Positions 26,040 to 37,269 of a DNA stretch of 64,000 nt are shown here, piece by piece. Location: assembly GCF_001659605.2 (NCBI RefSeq), contig NC_035165.2:12210445-12274444 (forward strand), given 5' to 3'. This DNA is from Manihot esculenta. Its lineage: Eukaryota; Streptophyta; Magnoliopsida; Malpighiales; Euphorbiaceae. Each line of letters begins with the position of its first letter. The first letter of the stretch is position 1. The notes under the pieces are model-generated. The model ran no database searches. It saw only the letters and a program-made list of their open reading frames with translations, and was not told where the DNA came from. The position numbers and the translations under genes were made by a program.

Positions 26040-27290
26040 TGAGTTGCAAAAATCACCACTTTTTCCATATTAAATTTCATCATTTTGTTATGATTTTGGT
26101 ATAAACAATTGGCTTTTTACTTAAATTTTGATTTTAGACAGATTTTGAGCTAAAAGTTTAAAAAAAAAACAAAAGAAGCTGTTTTAGAGCTATCTTGGTC
26201 TGGAAGACATAGTCTTACCCAAGGCTGTGACCCAAACTCGACGGATAGATTGTAAGATTTCTATTTTGCTAGTTGTACAAAGTTCAAAACTGTTTCAGAT
26301 AGCTGCAAATACAATCAGATCAGGATTAGAATAACAATTATAGTAGGAGTAGTATATTTATTTTATCTCTTTTTAAATTTCGAATAATTATCTTTTTATT
26401 TAAAAAAAATCTATATAAAGATTGTTTTAGAAGTAGGAAGGGCATCTCCCCATAATCATCTCATACACCTCTCCTCTTCTCCCCATTCTCTTCTTTTTGG
26501 TTTTTCTCTAGCCGAACCTCTTTTCCCTTTTCTTTTATTTATTTTCTGTAATTTTTTTATGGCCCTTAGTGGCTAAACTCTCTTTTTTCAGTTGAAAATT
26601 AATCATCTTGATGTTTATTTATGTTGTGAGATTTATTCTTAATTTTTATTTTCAATCTTTTTCTGTTTTCCAGAAGCACCACCTCCATTTTTGTCTTTTT
26701 AAGGATTTAAGATGTCTATTGAATTTCCTAAATAGAAAAATATTACTAATTAACTCAAATAAATACATAATTATTTAACTGGGTTAATACAAGTAGCAAT
26801 TAGCATATCTATTTATATTAAAAAACTGATTGATTTGGTTTAAACAATTTGCTTGCAATTGTTGATTAAGTTTGAGTTTTTCTCTTCTTAAAGCAATCGA
26901 TTAATTAAATCTTTATTAATTAATTAGAAATTAATTTAGCACTTCGCAAATTAATTTAATCTTAAAAAGAATTTGTAAGATTTGCTTATTTGAACACTAT
27001 AACCAAACAATAGAAAATTAAATGAATTATCTTTGAATCAATGATCAACTGAGAACCTCTTAATTTTGATTACTTTCAGTTGAGCTTTTAATTTAATTAT
27101 TTATTTTTTCTTTAGCCTTTCTTAAAATCAACTTTTCCAATAAAAAATTTCTTCTTCTCTATTTCATTTTAAACAATTATTCTTTTCTTTATTGAGCATT
27201 TAAATTAAATAATTTTAAGTTCTTTGTGAGATCGACACTCATTCACCCTATCTACAAGAATTATTTAATTAGAAAAGGAAAATCAGTTTT
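26040..27290 (+). mobile_element. Unidentified insertion within LINE-A
   Basis: About 1.25 kb without LINE similarity lies between ORF1 and ORF2. It has a TATA-like CTATATAAAG near 26401, then a pyrimidine-rich stretch (26455-26530), a long AT-rich body, and a tail with GTGAGATCGACACTCATTCA near 27225. TATA, CT-rich leader and this kind of GATCGACACTC tail suggest a non-coding LTR-type element (LARD or TRIM), but LTR ends and target duplication were not found. It could also be LINE spacer. Confidence 0.35.
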
Positions 27291-27456
27291 ATTTGATGGA
27301 TTCGATGCCCATCAGGCAGCAATGAGAATACCAAATTAGGGGGAAAACACAATAATGAGTTTTCTTCAGAATCAAGGGAAAGAAAGAGAGCGAATATGAA
27401 GAATACAAACTCAATAAGGGCGAAGGAAGCGAACCCAAAATGGCCCATGGCGCCCA

Positions 27457-28150
27457 ATGAAGCTTTTGTTTTGGAATTGTCAATGTATGGGCAATGTCAT
27501 GACAATTCATCATCTAAAAGGGATGAGTAAATCCCATTCCTCTAATATAGTCTTCCTCATGGAGACAAATAACAAAAATAGAGCAGTTTGTAAGTGGATG
27601 CATAAAAGTGGTTTTGTGGACCTTGTTATTGTGGAACCTGTGGGTATTGCAGGGGACTGTGTGTAGCTTGAAGGAACCATATCTCTGTTACTATTTTAAA
27701 AAGAGTAGCTTTATGATTCATGTGCTCGTGAGGGATGGCCATCTTAATATTGGGTGGGACCTATTACTCATGCATATGAGCAATGAAGAATCAATTATGT
27801 AGGATTAATTTTCTTTTGTTAAAAATTATGCTCTTAATTTTAATATTGTACACCTTTTTGTAGGCAATTTTAATGCTTATTTGAATATCAACTAAAAATA
27901 GGATGGTTATAATTAAAATGATTCTAAGATGATGATCTTTCGCGATTTTATTAATCATTTTAAATTGATTGATTTGCATTTTTAGGTCCTGCCATGACTT
28001 GAAACAACCTTTATGATGGTGTTAATAATATTGAAGAACGAATTGACAGATGTTTATCCTCACATTAATGGTTCTCTTTATATCCGGATCTATAAGTTTT
28101 TCATTTGGATGATATAGGCTCAGACCATAGGCCTATTCTTTTATCTCTTA
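27457..28150 (+). pseudogene. LINE-A ORF2 endonuclease remnant
   Basis: MKLLFWNCQCMGN and NIVFLMETNNKN are the first two blocks of an apurinic-type LINE endonuclease; the glutamate of METN is the catalytic one. An in-frame stop at 27664-27666 and later frame changes break it. A downstream stretch (DDIGSDHRPILL-like, about 28108-28145) corresponds to the SDHxP block, so most of the domain length remains but not its reading frame. Confidence 0.65.
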
Positions 28151-28439
28151 AATCAGACCTTCCTAAATCAAAGCGTCAATTTCGTTTTGATAAACAATGA
28201 TGCTCCAAGGCAGACTTTACAAGTGTCATTGATTATGCATGGGAATCAGGTGTTACATGTGATGGTATGTCCGTTATACACTATACTCTTAAAATCTTGT
28301 AGACATGCCATTATTGATTGGAATAGGTGCAATCATCGGAATTCCAAAGTGCATATCACTAGATTACAAGATCAGTTTGATTCTCTTAAAAAGTCTCCTT
28401 CTTGGGATGGCAATGCTATTAGAAAGGTGGAAAAAGAAC

Positions 28440-30190
28440 TTGCAAACAAAATTCACAATGAAGAGATTTATTAGACTTAGAAATCTCAAATTAATTAGTT
28501 TAAACAAGGTGACAAAAACACAGCTTTCTTTCACGCCCAAGTTATCCAACGAAGGATGAGGAATTTCATAGTATGGCTCTTGAATAATTCAAGAACTTAG
28601 AGATCTTCCTTGTTTGACATTCAAATAGAAATATTGCTCTTCACTACTTCAAGAATATCTATGCAACGTGGAACCCTTTGAGCTTCAACTCTATCACTGA
28701 AGGTTTTTTATGAAGGATTACAGATGACATGAATGAATAATTGATCAGACCTATTGGTAGGAGGAAATTAAACATGCAACACTTCCCATTCACCTCATAA
28801 AAGCCCAAGGAGAAGATGGGTTTTACTAGACTTTACTTTCATAAATAATGGCATATTATGGGTACGAATGTTTGTAATATAGTCTAGACTTTTTTTGCTA
28901 TAGGGTTTCTTGATAAGCATATGAATTACACTCCAATCTCTCTGATCCCAAAAGTGAAGCATGTATGCAGCATAAAGGACCTATAACTGATTGGCTTATG
29001 CAATGTCTTTTATAAAATCATCTCTAAAATTCTGACCTCTCGGTTGCAACTCTTCATGGATAAGATTAATAATTTGTTAGCAGAATGCCTTTACCATATA
29101 TCATTTCATCTCAGATAATATTTTAATTAATCATGAGGTAATGCACTCTGTAAAGCTACATAAGAAATATAGAAACTATAGAATGGCAATTAAGCTGAAC
29201 ATAAGTAAAACTTATGAGTGTGGAATAGGCCTATCTTCAGCATATAATGCTTTGCTTTGATTTCAATAAAACTTGGATGAACTGGATTATGACCTGTGTA
29301 ACTTCGGTATCCTATTCCATTCAAATTAATGGTTTTAAATATGATTATTTCCACCCTTTGAGAGGTATTAGATAGAGAGACTCTTTTTCTCCATACCTTT
29401 ATCTTATTTGCATTGAAGGTCTTTCCCATTTGATAAAGAAGTACAACCTCCAAGGCCTCAAGATATCTAAGCATGGTCCCAAGCTTATTCACCTTCTGTT
29501 TGCTAATGATACCACCTTTTATGCTAAAGCTGATATAAAGGAGGCCTTGAGATTAAGCGAATTCTTAATCTCTATGTAATAGCCAACAGTCAGTCTATTA
29601 ATGTGGAAAAATCCAGTATTATTTTTAAGCCTAACACTCCTTTGCATGTTAAAAACAACATTGCATCTATTCTCTGCATTACTCATTTTGAGACTCCAGA
29701 CAAATTCCTTGGCCTTCCTATAAACACTCCTAGATCAAAGAGGAAAATCTTTGCTGCTTTCAAAAAGCGTATTGCGAATAAAACAGCCACATGGAAAGAG
29801 CAATTGTTATCTAATGGAGGTAAAGAGGTTTTAATTAAATCAATTTACTAGCTATTCATGTCGATGTGATGTCTTATTTTAGATTGCCTGTAGGTTTATG
29901 TCATGAACTCAATTTTCTCATCTCTAATTTTTGGTGGAGTAATGGTGAATCCAAAACAATCTACATTAGATTTTTTGGTCTTCTATGTATGAATCAAAGA
30001 TGAAAGGAGATTTGGGCTTCAAGGACCTCCAATGTTTTAATATGGAGTTGTTGGCCAAGAAAGGATGGCGCATTCTCCAAAATCTGAATTGTCTTTTAGC
30101 TCGTGTGCTTAAAGGAAAATACTTCCATGCCATATCCTTCATTCAAGCAAAAACAAGAAACTCCCCTTTTGGGATTGGCAGAGTATATTA
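28440..30190 (+). pseudogene. LINE-A reverse transcriptase remnant
   Basis: Scattered in three frames: ISLIPKVKH (about 28940), LIHLLFANDTTFYAKAD (about 29487-29540), then NVEKSSIIFKPN, FETPDKFLGLPI, WKEQLLSNGGKEVLIKSIY and, at 29985-30191, GDLGFKDLQCFNMELLAKKG. The polymerase centre, normally F-A-D-D, reads FAND, a loss of one catalytic aspartate. Frameshifts and stops separate the blocks. Confidence 0.75.
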
Positions 30191-30191
30191 A

Positions 30192-31620
30192 GGGGAAGAC
30201 AACTTTTATTAAAAGGGAACCGATGGCAAGTAGGTAATGGTCAATCTTATATAAACAAGACAAGTGGCTTTCACGAATGCATCCGGCACAACCTTTTTTG
30301 AGATTGGATCACAACCCCTTTGTTAATTGGGTATCCCAATTAATAGACCTTGTTACTCATTCTTGGAAAAGATAAGAGCTGAAAGCTAACTTTTATACTG
30401 GTGATATCCAATGTATCATCTCGATTCATCTTCCCTTTACCACACTGCAAGATTCACTTATTTGGCACTATAATGGACAAAGTGCTTACACTGTCAAGTT
30501 AGGATACATGCTTGCTACTAAGATACTAAGCTTAGCCTCTCCCTCTTTAGATCGAGAACTAGCTTGTCAATGAGCCATGATTTGATTTGCAAGAAGAAAT
30601 GGAACCTCCCACTACTAAGCAAACTATTTATCTTTCTTTGGATACTTCAAAAAGAACGTTTGCCCTATAATGACTTGCTCCATAAGCGTTTGTCTTTTTT
30701 CTTTTTTATCCCAATTGTAGAGGGTGCAGAGAGATGGAATCGCTTAGTCACCTTTTTTTCTCGTGTCTCTAAGCTGTTGCAGTATGGTTTAACTCCCTGC
30801 TTAGGCTATATTCATCTGCCTTCTCCAATTGTGATATTAAGACTAGCTAGCTGAACCTGTGTGATCATTTAAAGCTTCATCAAGAAGGTTTTCAACTCAC
30901 TCAACTTGTTACCTTCATACTTTGGCACATATGGAAAGGTCAGAATTCTTATAACAATGTAGAAGACATCCTTATGGTTGCCTTATCCCATTTGGAAGAT
31001 TATTCATCAGCCATGGAGTTTAATGATTAGATCTCTTCTACCCCCATCATGTAAACAATGACTTCTGCTACTTATTGGTCACCTCCTTATATGGAAATTA
31101 TTAAAGTAAATTTTGATACGGGGTGTCCACAAAAAGAAGGAAAGGTTCTATAGCAGTACTTGCCAGAAATCATAAAGGCATTCCATTAGCTTGGTTCTAT
31201 AGGAGCATTACATACATTACTGACCCCTTATGCTTCAGTGTTTCGCCTGCAGGGAGCAATGATGCTTGCTCGCTCGCTCTCATGGTTACCATTCTATAGA
31301 GGTTGAAGGTGATTCCTTAGTGGTGATCTAGTCAATATCTGGAAACAATATTCCTACTTCTATAAGTGAGTTGATCAAGGATATTCATTCACTCTCATCT
31401 ACCTTTCGCTCTATTTCTTTCCTTCATGTCAGGCACAATGGAAACTAAGCTGCGCATTCAATGACTATTAAGGCACTCTATGATGCTAATTTCCTATGTA
31501 ACCCGATAGCTCAACCGAACTTTGTTAATGGCTTCATACCACCTTGGGTTTGCCTCAGTGCATTTCTTCAATCTCCCATAAAGAAAAAGTCTTATCCCTA
31601 ATTATTCTCAAAATTATCAT
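30192..31620 (+). pseudogene. LINE-A C-terminal zf-RVT and RNase H remnant
   Basis: Readable blocks include the zf-RVT-like KKKWNLPLLSKLFIFLW near 30590 and an RNase H-like tail near 31080-31550 (PYMEIIKVNFD and IPPWVCLSAFL). Stops and frame changes are frequent. This part of plant LINEs lies between the polymerase and the 3' end. Confidence 0.5.
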
Positions 31621-31888
31621 GCAACTAATGCATTGAAATTTTACATATTAAATGCAAAAGAAATCATCTCTTGTGTATAATTTAATTTTAGTTATTAATA
31701 TAAGAATACTCATTCTATCTCATAAAATAAAGTTATTTCATTAAAATGGATATAAAACCATTCACTATGTCTAGAATATCTAGAGAGAAAAAAACGTTCT
31801 CGAGTGGTTTTCTCATCATCCTTTCTAGAGTCCGCCAAGTTCTACTTTGTTGGCCTCCTCTGTCCTTCGAGCAAAAGGAGGTGTGTTT

Positions 31889-32090
31889 ACTAGAATTATA
31901 GGAAGAAAAGTATTTTTTATTTTCTTACTTTCTGTTTAATAGGATACAATGATTATATAGTACAAAATATGATCAATTATGCCTATGATTATACTATCAA
32001 TTATCGCCTAAAATCATGCTAGGATTATGCTAACTATGGTGATGCTAATCACTGATTAATTACAATTATGACAGAATACTCTTTCCAACA
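31889..32090 (-). repeat. 3' LTR of the small Copia element
   Basis: Begins (minus strand) TGTTGGAAAGAGTATTCTGT directly after a purine run GAGGGGGAG (about 32091-32099). It matches the other LTR through most of its length. It has a segment (about 12 bp containing ATGATTATATAG) missing from the 5' copy. Confidence 0.8.
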
Positions 32091-32109
32091 CTCCCCCTCA
32101 AGTTAGTTC

Positions 32110-32930
32110 ATGTGGATCCAACATGCCCAACTTGCCCAAAACTTCATGGAATATTCGTCCAGCAACTGCTTTAGTTAGGATGTCTGCCCATTGATCTTCC
32201 GATCGAACAAACGGTAATGATATCAAACCATTGTCCAACTTTTCCTTGATGAAGTGTCAGTTTATTTCAACATGTTTTGTTCGATCATGTTGAACAGGAT
32301 TTTCAGAAATGTTGATTGCTACCTTGTCAAAATGAAGTTCAGCTATGTCCCCTGATGGAAATCCAAGCTCAAACATCAACTTTCTGATCCATAGTAGCTC
32401 TGCAAGTCCTTTTGCTATTCCCCTAAATTCTGCTTCAGCACTGGACAGTGCCACCACCTTTTGCTTCTCACTTTTCCATATCACAAAGTTACCTCCAACG
32501 AAGGTAAAATATTCTGAAGTAGATCGTCTGTCGGCATGGTCTCCTGCCCAATCAGCATCCGTATATCCACTGATACTGAGATGACCATTCTTCTTGAACA
32601 ATATGCCCATCCCAGTTGTTCTTTTCAGATATCAAACAATCCTTAATGCTGCCTCCATATGGTCTTGTTTTGGATCGTGCATGAACTGACTTACTAAACT
32701 CACAGCATACGCCACGTCTAGTCTGGTGTGTGATAAGTAAATCAGCTTTCCTACCAGTCTCTGGTACCGCCCCCTATCTGTTGATCCTTCTTCTGAATCT
32801 TTGCTCAACTCATGATTGACCATTACTAGAGTATCAATCGGCTTGCAGTCTATCATTCCTGTTTCGGCTAACAGATCAAGGATGTATTTTCCTGCAATCA
32901 TCATTTGCAAGAAAACCTTTCCCAACCTTC
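32110..32930 (-). pseudogene. Copia RT C-terminus and RNase H remnant
   Basis: Minus-strand ORFs 32632-32925 and 32257-32610 carry the end of Copia RT (YLSHTRLDVAYAVSLVSQFM) and RNase H (SGYTDADWAGDHADRRSTS, VVALSSAEAEFRGIAKG, HDRTKHVEIN). A stop separates the two ORFs (between 32611 and 32631) and another ends the second at 32257. The catalytic RNase H residues in YTDADWAG and AEAEF are visible, but the RT palm is absent. Confidence 0.85.
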
Positions 32931-32948
32931 TCTAACCGAGAAACAACA

Positions 32949-33460
32949 ATGGCCGATTCTTCTAGCCAGAGTCCAGCCAATCAATCCCAGGCAGTAACTG
33001 ATCTAATAGCAGACCTGTCACACAAACTCTTTTTATTAATTTAGAACAACCAAAATACAAATCAGAAACTAGCAAATCAAATTACTCTTGATTCAGCACA
33101 TCCCACTTTCCCAATGCCGGCGACAGTTGGCCATGTTAATAATGTGCATAGTACTAGTGGTTGGATATTTGATTCAGGAGCCACAGACACTATAACCAAT
33201 GATCATTCAAATATTGTTTCTCGAACTCCACCCACCAAATCCAATATTCTAAATGCTACCGGTGGCTCATTCCCAGTCATTAGTGGTGGTATCATTTATA
33301 TAATCCCACTTTAAATGTCTCCAACTACCTCTATGTACCTTCCTTATCTTGCAAATTACTCTCTATCAATCAAATCACCAAGCAGTTAAATCGCAAAGTA
33401 CTTATGTATCCTCATTTTTGTATTTTGCAGAATATTCATACGGACACGGTACTGGGTCGT
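32949..33460 (+). pseudogene. Copia gag C-terminus and protease fragment, opposite strand
   Basis: Plus-strand reading from the ATG at 32949 gives a Ser/Gln-rich gag-like leader with a stop, then VHSTSGWIFDSGATDTITND, the Copia protease active site with D-S-G, then SNILNATGGSFPVI and a degraded GRGFEKDGLYYVEE, the block before integrase. It is inverted relative to the LTRs and RNase H of the element around it. Confidence 0.75.
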
Positions 33461-33489
33461 GGTTTTGAAAAAGATGGACTGTACTATGT

Positions 33490-33599
33490 GGAGGAGGTCT
33501 CGAGCACTGGGTCGGCTCACTTAGCTCAAGGAGGAGGATTGCCTATGACTCATATAAGGAGCACATTACCCCTTTCCACAATCGATGTGAGATTCAACA
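33490..33599 (-). repeat. Fragment of another LTR-like repeat
   Basis: On the minus strand this starts TGTTGAATCTCACATCGATT and continues with a TATATGAG motif and CTCCTCCTTGAGCTA. The TGTTGAATCxCACATCG opening is, from memory, common at the start of plant Copia or TRIM-type LTRs. It lies between the gag-protease piece and the primer-binding site. Confidence 0.4.
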
Positions 33600-33663
33600 T
33601 AGCCCCTCACGCCCAGAATTTTACTGGTGCGTGACACGTGAGGCCCAACATCGGATGGGGAGA

Positions 33664-33674
33664 CTCTGATACCA
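33664..33674 (-). promoter_or_regulatory. Primer-binding site (initiator tRNA-Met type)
   Basis: TGGTATCAGAG on the minus strand immediately follows the 5' LTR. This is the usual plant LTR-element site complementary to initiator tRNA-Met, and it fixes the element's orientation. Confidence 0.85.
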
Positions 33675-33864
33675 ACTAGAATTATAGGAAGAAAAATATT
33701 TTTTATTTCCTTACTTTCTGTGTAATAGGATAAGTACAAAATATGATCAATTATGTCTATGATTATGCTATCAATTATCGCCTAAAATCATGCTAGAATT
33801 ATGTTAACTATGATAATGTTAATTACTGATTAATTATAATTATGACAGAATATTCTTTCCATCA
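33675..33864 (-). repeat. 5' LTR of the small Copia element
   Basis: Begins (minus) TGATGGAAAGAATATTCTGT. It matches the 3' LTR with scattered substitutions and one short deletion, so it is somewhat diverged. Confidence 0.8.
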
Positions 33865-34340
33865 GTTTTTTGTTTTATTCTTGAGAAGGTTGTCTCCTCC
33901 ACGACCTTCTTTTTAGAGTATATATGTTTCGGTGCTTTACAGATCCAATGCTGAAAAGGAGAGGTATTCTCCTGGATATGTTTGGCTTGGGTTTTGAGTT
34001 TCTTCTATGTGCCATCCTGCCTTCATCAATGGCTGCATGTGGCATTCGACGATCAATGGAATAGGTGCTGAATCTATTTCGCGTTGAAGCGGCCCCTCCC
34101 TGGTTCTATGAGAATGCAACTCTTGTGGTGTCAATCTTTGCACTTGTGGTCGTTGTTTTTCCAAGCTGAGTTTCCAGCAAGCTCTATTCTTATGGGTACC
34201 TTCGAGGAGACTTTGGGCTATGTTGTGGCTGGACTTCAAAGTTTTCCTTTGTTCTATGCTTGTTAAGACTTCTTCTTGAAGCTTCTGATTTTGGTGGGTT
34301 TCTCATCATTGATCACAAGCGGTTTCCAGCGGAGCTTTGC
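33865..34340. other. Host sequence of the small Copia insertion
   Basis: With 31625-31888 this appears to be one interrupted sequence of moderate GC content. A phrase like GAGAGAAAAAAACGTTCTCG (about 31781-31800) resembles plant LINE 5'UTRs, so a second LINE start is possible. ORFs at 33937-34239 (-) and 34084-34266 (+) have no recognisable domain. Confidence 0.35.
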
Positions 34341-34550
34341 ATCCGTTTTAAATTTTAACTTTAATACAAATTAAAAAGTTAATAAATAAATTGACATTTT
34401 AAAAATAAATGTATATTATAATTTAAAACGGATGAAAAAGAAAACCAAACATACTATCATGGACCAAAGGAGTATTGATTATTAAAGTTCAAATCTGAAA
34501 TCGTTTTAAATATACTATTTAAATCTATCTTATTAAGTTCCACTAGTCAG

Positions 34551-35020
34551 TAGGGGTGATTAATATTCGGTTCAAACTGAAAAAATTGATCAAACCGAAC
34601 CGATTTAAAAATTTAGTTCGGTTTTTTATATATTTTGGTTCGGTTCGATTTTTAATTTTAGAATTTTCGATTATTTCGGTTCGGTTTGGTTTTGATCAGA
34701 AAAAACCGAAAAAACCGAACCGAACCGATTAGTGATAATAATATATTTTTTCAATAATATAGAGAAATTAAATCATATTAATATTAAAATATTTTAATTA
34801 AATTTTAAAATATTAAAAATAAAATGTAAAAAATAAAAAAATTATTAAAAATCGAAACCGATCAAACCGAATCGAATCGAACCGAATCAGACCGGTTCGG
34901 TTCGATTCGGTTTCTGATCAAAATCGGTTCGGTTCGATTTTCATAAACACTAAAATTTTAATTTTCGATTTATTCGGTTCGGTTTGATTTTAAACCGAAC
35001 CGACCGAATGCTCACCCCTA
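34551..35020. mobile_element. Palindromic hAT-type MITE
   Basis: A 470-bp AT-rich element with perfect terminal inverted repeats TAGGGGTGA and TCACCCCTA. Both arms are built of CGGTTCGGTT / AACCGAACCG motifs, so much of it can fold back. The TAGGGGTG terminus is typical of plant hAT-derived MITEs. An 8-bp target duplication is not clear: CTAGTCAG on the left and CTGAGTAG on the right share only some positions. It has no coding capacity. It lies about 0.5 kb upstream of the CHUP1-like gene. Confidence 0.8.
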
Positions 35021-35504
35021 CTGAGTAGACAGTACTTTTAACAAATAAAATTAAAATATTTATTATTTTATTATTAAAATATATAATAAAATAAAAATAA
35101 ATATCAATCCATTAAATATTTATAATTAGTATAGAGTACCACTTCATCTTTACTATGAATATTCCCCATGTATCAACTTCCTGACTATATGTGGAATTGA
35201 GTATTAGAGAGAGGGAGAGAAAAGTGGCACTGGAGTAATACGTCATGGCTAAATTGACTAAGAAAAATATCAACGTCCATCTCGTTGTAAAGCTGAAACT
35301 AAGAAAATGAACAAAAAAAAATGTTCCAAGAGTATTCAATATCCATGTCTTCATGGAGAAAAAAATCAACCACTGCTTAGTGATGAGATTTTATCTTCTG
35401 CTACTCCATGTGAAGGATACATACACCAGAACCGGGGTGACTTGAGAGGATATGGCGATGGTGAAGGCTCAGCACCAGTGATTTTATCTTCTGTTAACAA
35501 CTGC

Positions 35505-37269
35505 ATGATATTCAGGGTAAGCTTTCTGGTCATGGCTGCAGTTTCAGCTATTGCAGTTTCTCAGGATAAAGAGAACTCTTCTGTAAATCACTCAGGTACT
35601 GCTTCGATGGCTACCCAAATATTAAATCCTTGTTTATATACCTTCAAGGATTTAGTTTTTCTGATCTTTTTGTTCGGGTCCAGGGAAAGATGGATCAAGA
35701 CTGCAAGAGATAGAAGAGGAAGAAAGGCATACCGATAATTTATCATTATCAATACTCTCTTTCTCTCTTTTCTTTTTCTGTGTTAGTTTGTGTGCATCAG
35801 AATTCCTGGAAAAGTTAACAGTAACTAGTCCACTCATTGCAGGATGAGGAAATGCAGGAAATTAAGGAGGCTGCAACTGAGACTGAAGTGGAAAGAAACT
35901 GGAAGTTTGGATTTCTGAAGCAGGACAAGGAGTTGAATGATACTGAGAAAATATGGAATCTAGAAAAATAATTTGAACAGAGGAAATTAACACTTGAGAG
36001 AAAATTGCTTGAGCTGTATAGTCTAAAAGAGCAGCAAACTTACATTTCCCAATTGCGAAAAAGCTTTGGAGGAGAAGATGAAGGAGATAAACATGCTTAA
36101 TGTAACCAGTAATTATTTACATAATAAGATTAATCATCTTCAGAAGGAAAAGGAAGAGATTGTCTTGGCTGAAAAGCAGGTAGCTGTGGAAAAAAGAGAA
36201 GATAGAGAAAATGCAGAGGAACATGGATGCCAATGCAAGCAATTTGAAGTTCCAATTGATGATGCTTCAAGAAATTGTTTCTGGATTTCAAAGAGAAGAA
36301 CTCTCTCACAGGGATACTGCACTTGTGAAGAGAATGAAAGCTCTCACAGATGTTGAATTAGAATGGTTTGAGAAGAAGAGGGAAAATAAAGAACTTGAGT
36401 TGAAAAAGAGGGAATTGGCAGTTAAGTTAGTTGCTGCTCAAGAAAGAATCACTTCACTCTCCAACTTTACAGAGGTAATAAAATTTTTAGCTCTTGTAAA
36501 AATTTACAAGGAACTCATGCTTGAATCTTCTTTGTAATTATTAATGTAATGTTTGGAACGGCTGCAGAGCAAAAGCATTGCCAGGATTGAGAAGGAGTTA
36601 ACTACTTTAAAGAATCACAATGAAGATCGCTGGAATCAGGCAGAGAGATTGCAGCAGAACAGATTCAGCATGGTAGAAGAGTTAGTATACCAACGCTGGC
36701 TAAACGCTTGCTTGAGATTTGAAATCCTAAACAATGGAAGAAACCCCTCAAAATGGGAGCTTATTAGCAAAAACACAAATAAAAAACCCCATGAGAAATC
36801 CAAACAACTACTATCTGATGACAGCAGTTCCTCGAATAACTCTTCAACCGACAGCGATACAAATGACAGTACTACTACTGCCACTACTGGAAGCTCTTCA
36901 AGCAGCCAAAGAAGAAGTATAAGAAGGAGAATTTCGTTTACTGACTCTGCTACAACAGTTATCTCGACATTTCGAGAACTCCCAGGATCAGCTAAAATTT
37001 TTAGCCATACGGTGTCGAGCTCTGGAGCAGAATTGGCGAGAGAGGAAGTTCAGGAGATTTCATTGCCAGAAGCATCTGTTGTGAAGACTGTCAATGAGCA
37101 GCAGCCTCTCAGGAAGAGGGAGGATGAGAAAGAGCAAAGTTCAGGGATTCCTAACAAGCTTGTTACTGAAAATAAGGTTGACGATGATGTCCAAATTATA
37201 GTTGTTCTCTTCATATTTGGATTCATAGTAGTTGCTTGTCTTCTTCTCCTTGCTGCTGGGGTTCACTAA
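35505..37269 (+). pseudogene. CHUP1-like coiled-coil protein gene, broken
   Basis: Probable exons: 35505-35595, 35684 to about 35735, 35843-36474 and 36568-37269. The start (MIFRVSFLVMAAVSAIAVS) resembles the N-terminal hydrophobic anchor of CHUP1, which tethers to the chloroplast envelope. Exon 3 encodes a long charged coiled coil, including LKKRELAVKLVAAQERITSL. Exon 4 has the hallmark VEELVYQRWLNACLRFE, a Ser/Thr-rich low-complexity region, and a C-terminal hydrophobic segment (IIVVLFIFGFIVVACLLLLA). CHUP1 governs actin-based chloroplast positioning. The frame is damaged: an in-frame TAA at 35969-35971, a frame change near 36058-36066, another near 36205-36220, and no standard donor after exon 2. 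It lacks CHUP1's long C-terminal actin-linked part, so it is a shortened relative. Sequencing error at homopolymers is the alternative. Confidence 0.65.

Larger units (their letters stand above)
24770..31620 (+). mobile_element. LINE-A: decayed L1-type non-LTR retrotransposon
   Basis: Pieces of one plant L1-type LINE lie in order on the plus strand: an ORF1 (DUF4283-like plus zinc knuckle), an ORF2 endonuclease, reverse transcriptase, and a C-terminal zf-RVT/RNase H part. All are broken by stops and frameshifts, so the copy is inactive. An unrelated block (about 26040-27290) separates ORF1 from ORF2. No clear poly(A) tail or target-site duplication was found. The 5' limit is where ORF1 similarity becomes readable and may be too far right. 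Confidence 0.8.
31889..33864 (-). mobile_element. Small rearranged Copia element (minus)
   Basis: Two similar LTRs flank about 1.6 kb of interior. The primer-binding site and polypurine tract place the 5' LTR at the right. The left interior carries minus-strand Copia RT/RNase H, while the right interior carries a plus-strand gag-protease fragment and a piece of another repeat, so the interior is rearranged and much of pol is missing. It sits in a sequence of unknown identity that continues on both sides. No clean 5-bp target duplication could be assigned. Confidence 0.75.

Noticed and set aside
33937..34266. Overlapping ORFs on both strands
   Set aside because: No recognisable domain on either strand; the surrounding sequence looks like an old repeat interrupted by the small Copia element.
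35307..35504. Upstream in-frame ATG extending the CHUP1-like N-terminus
   Set aside because: The hydrophobic anchor that marks the N-terminus of this family begins at 35505; the extra 66 residues show no family resemblance.
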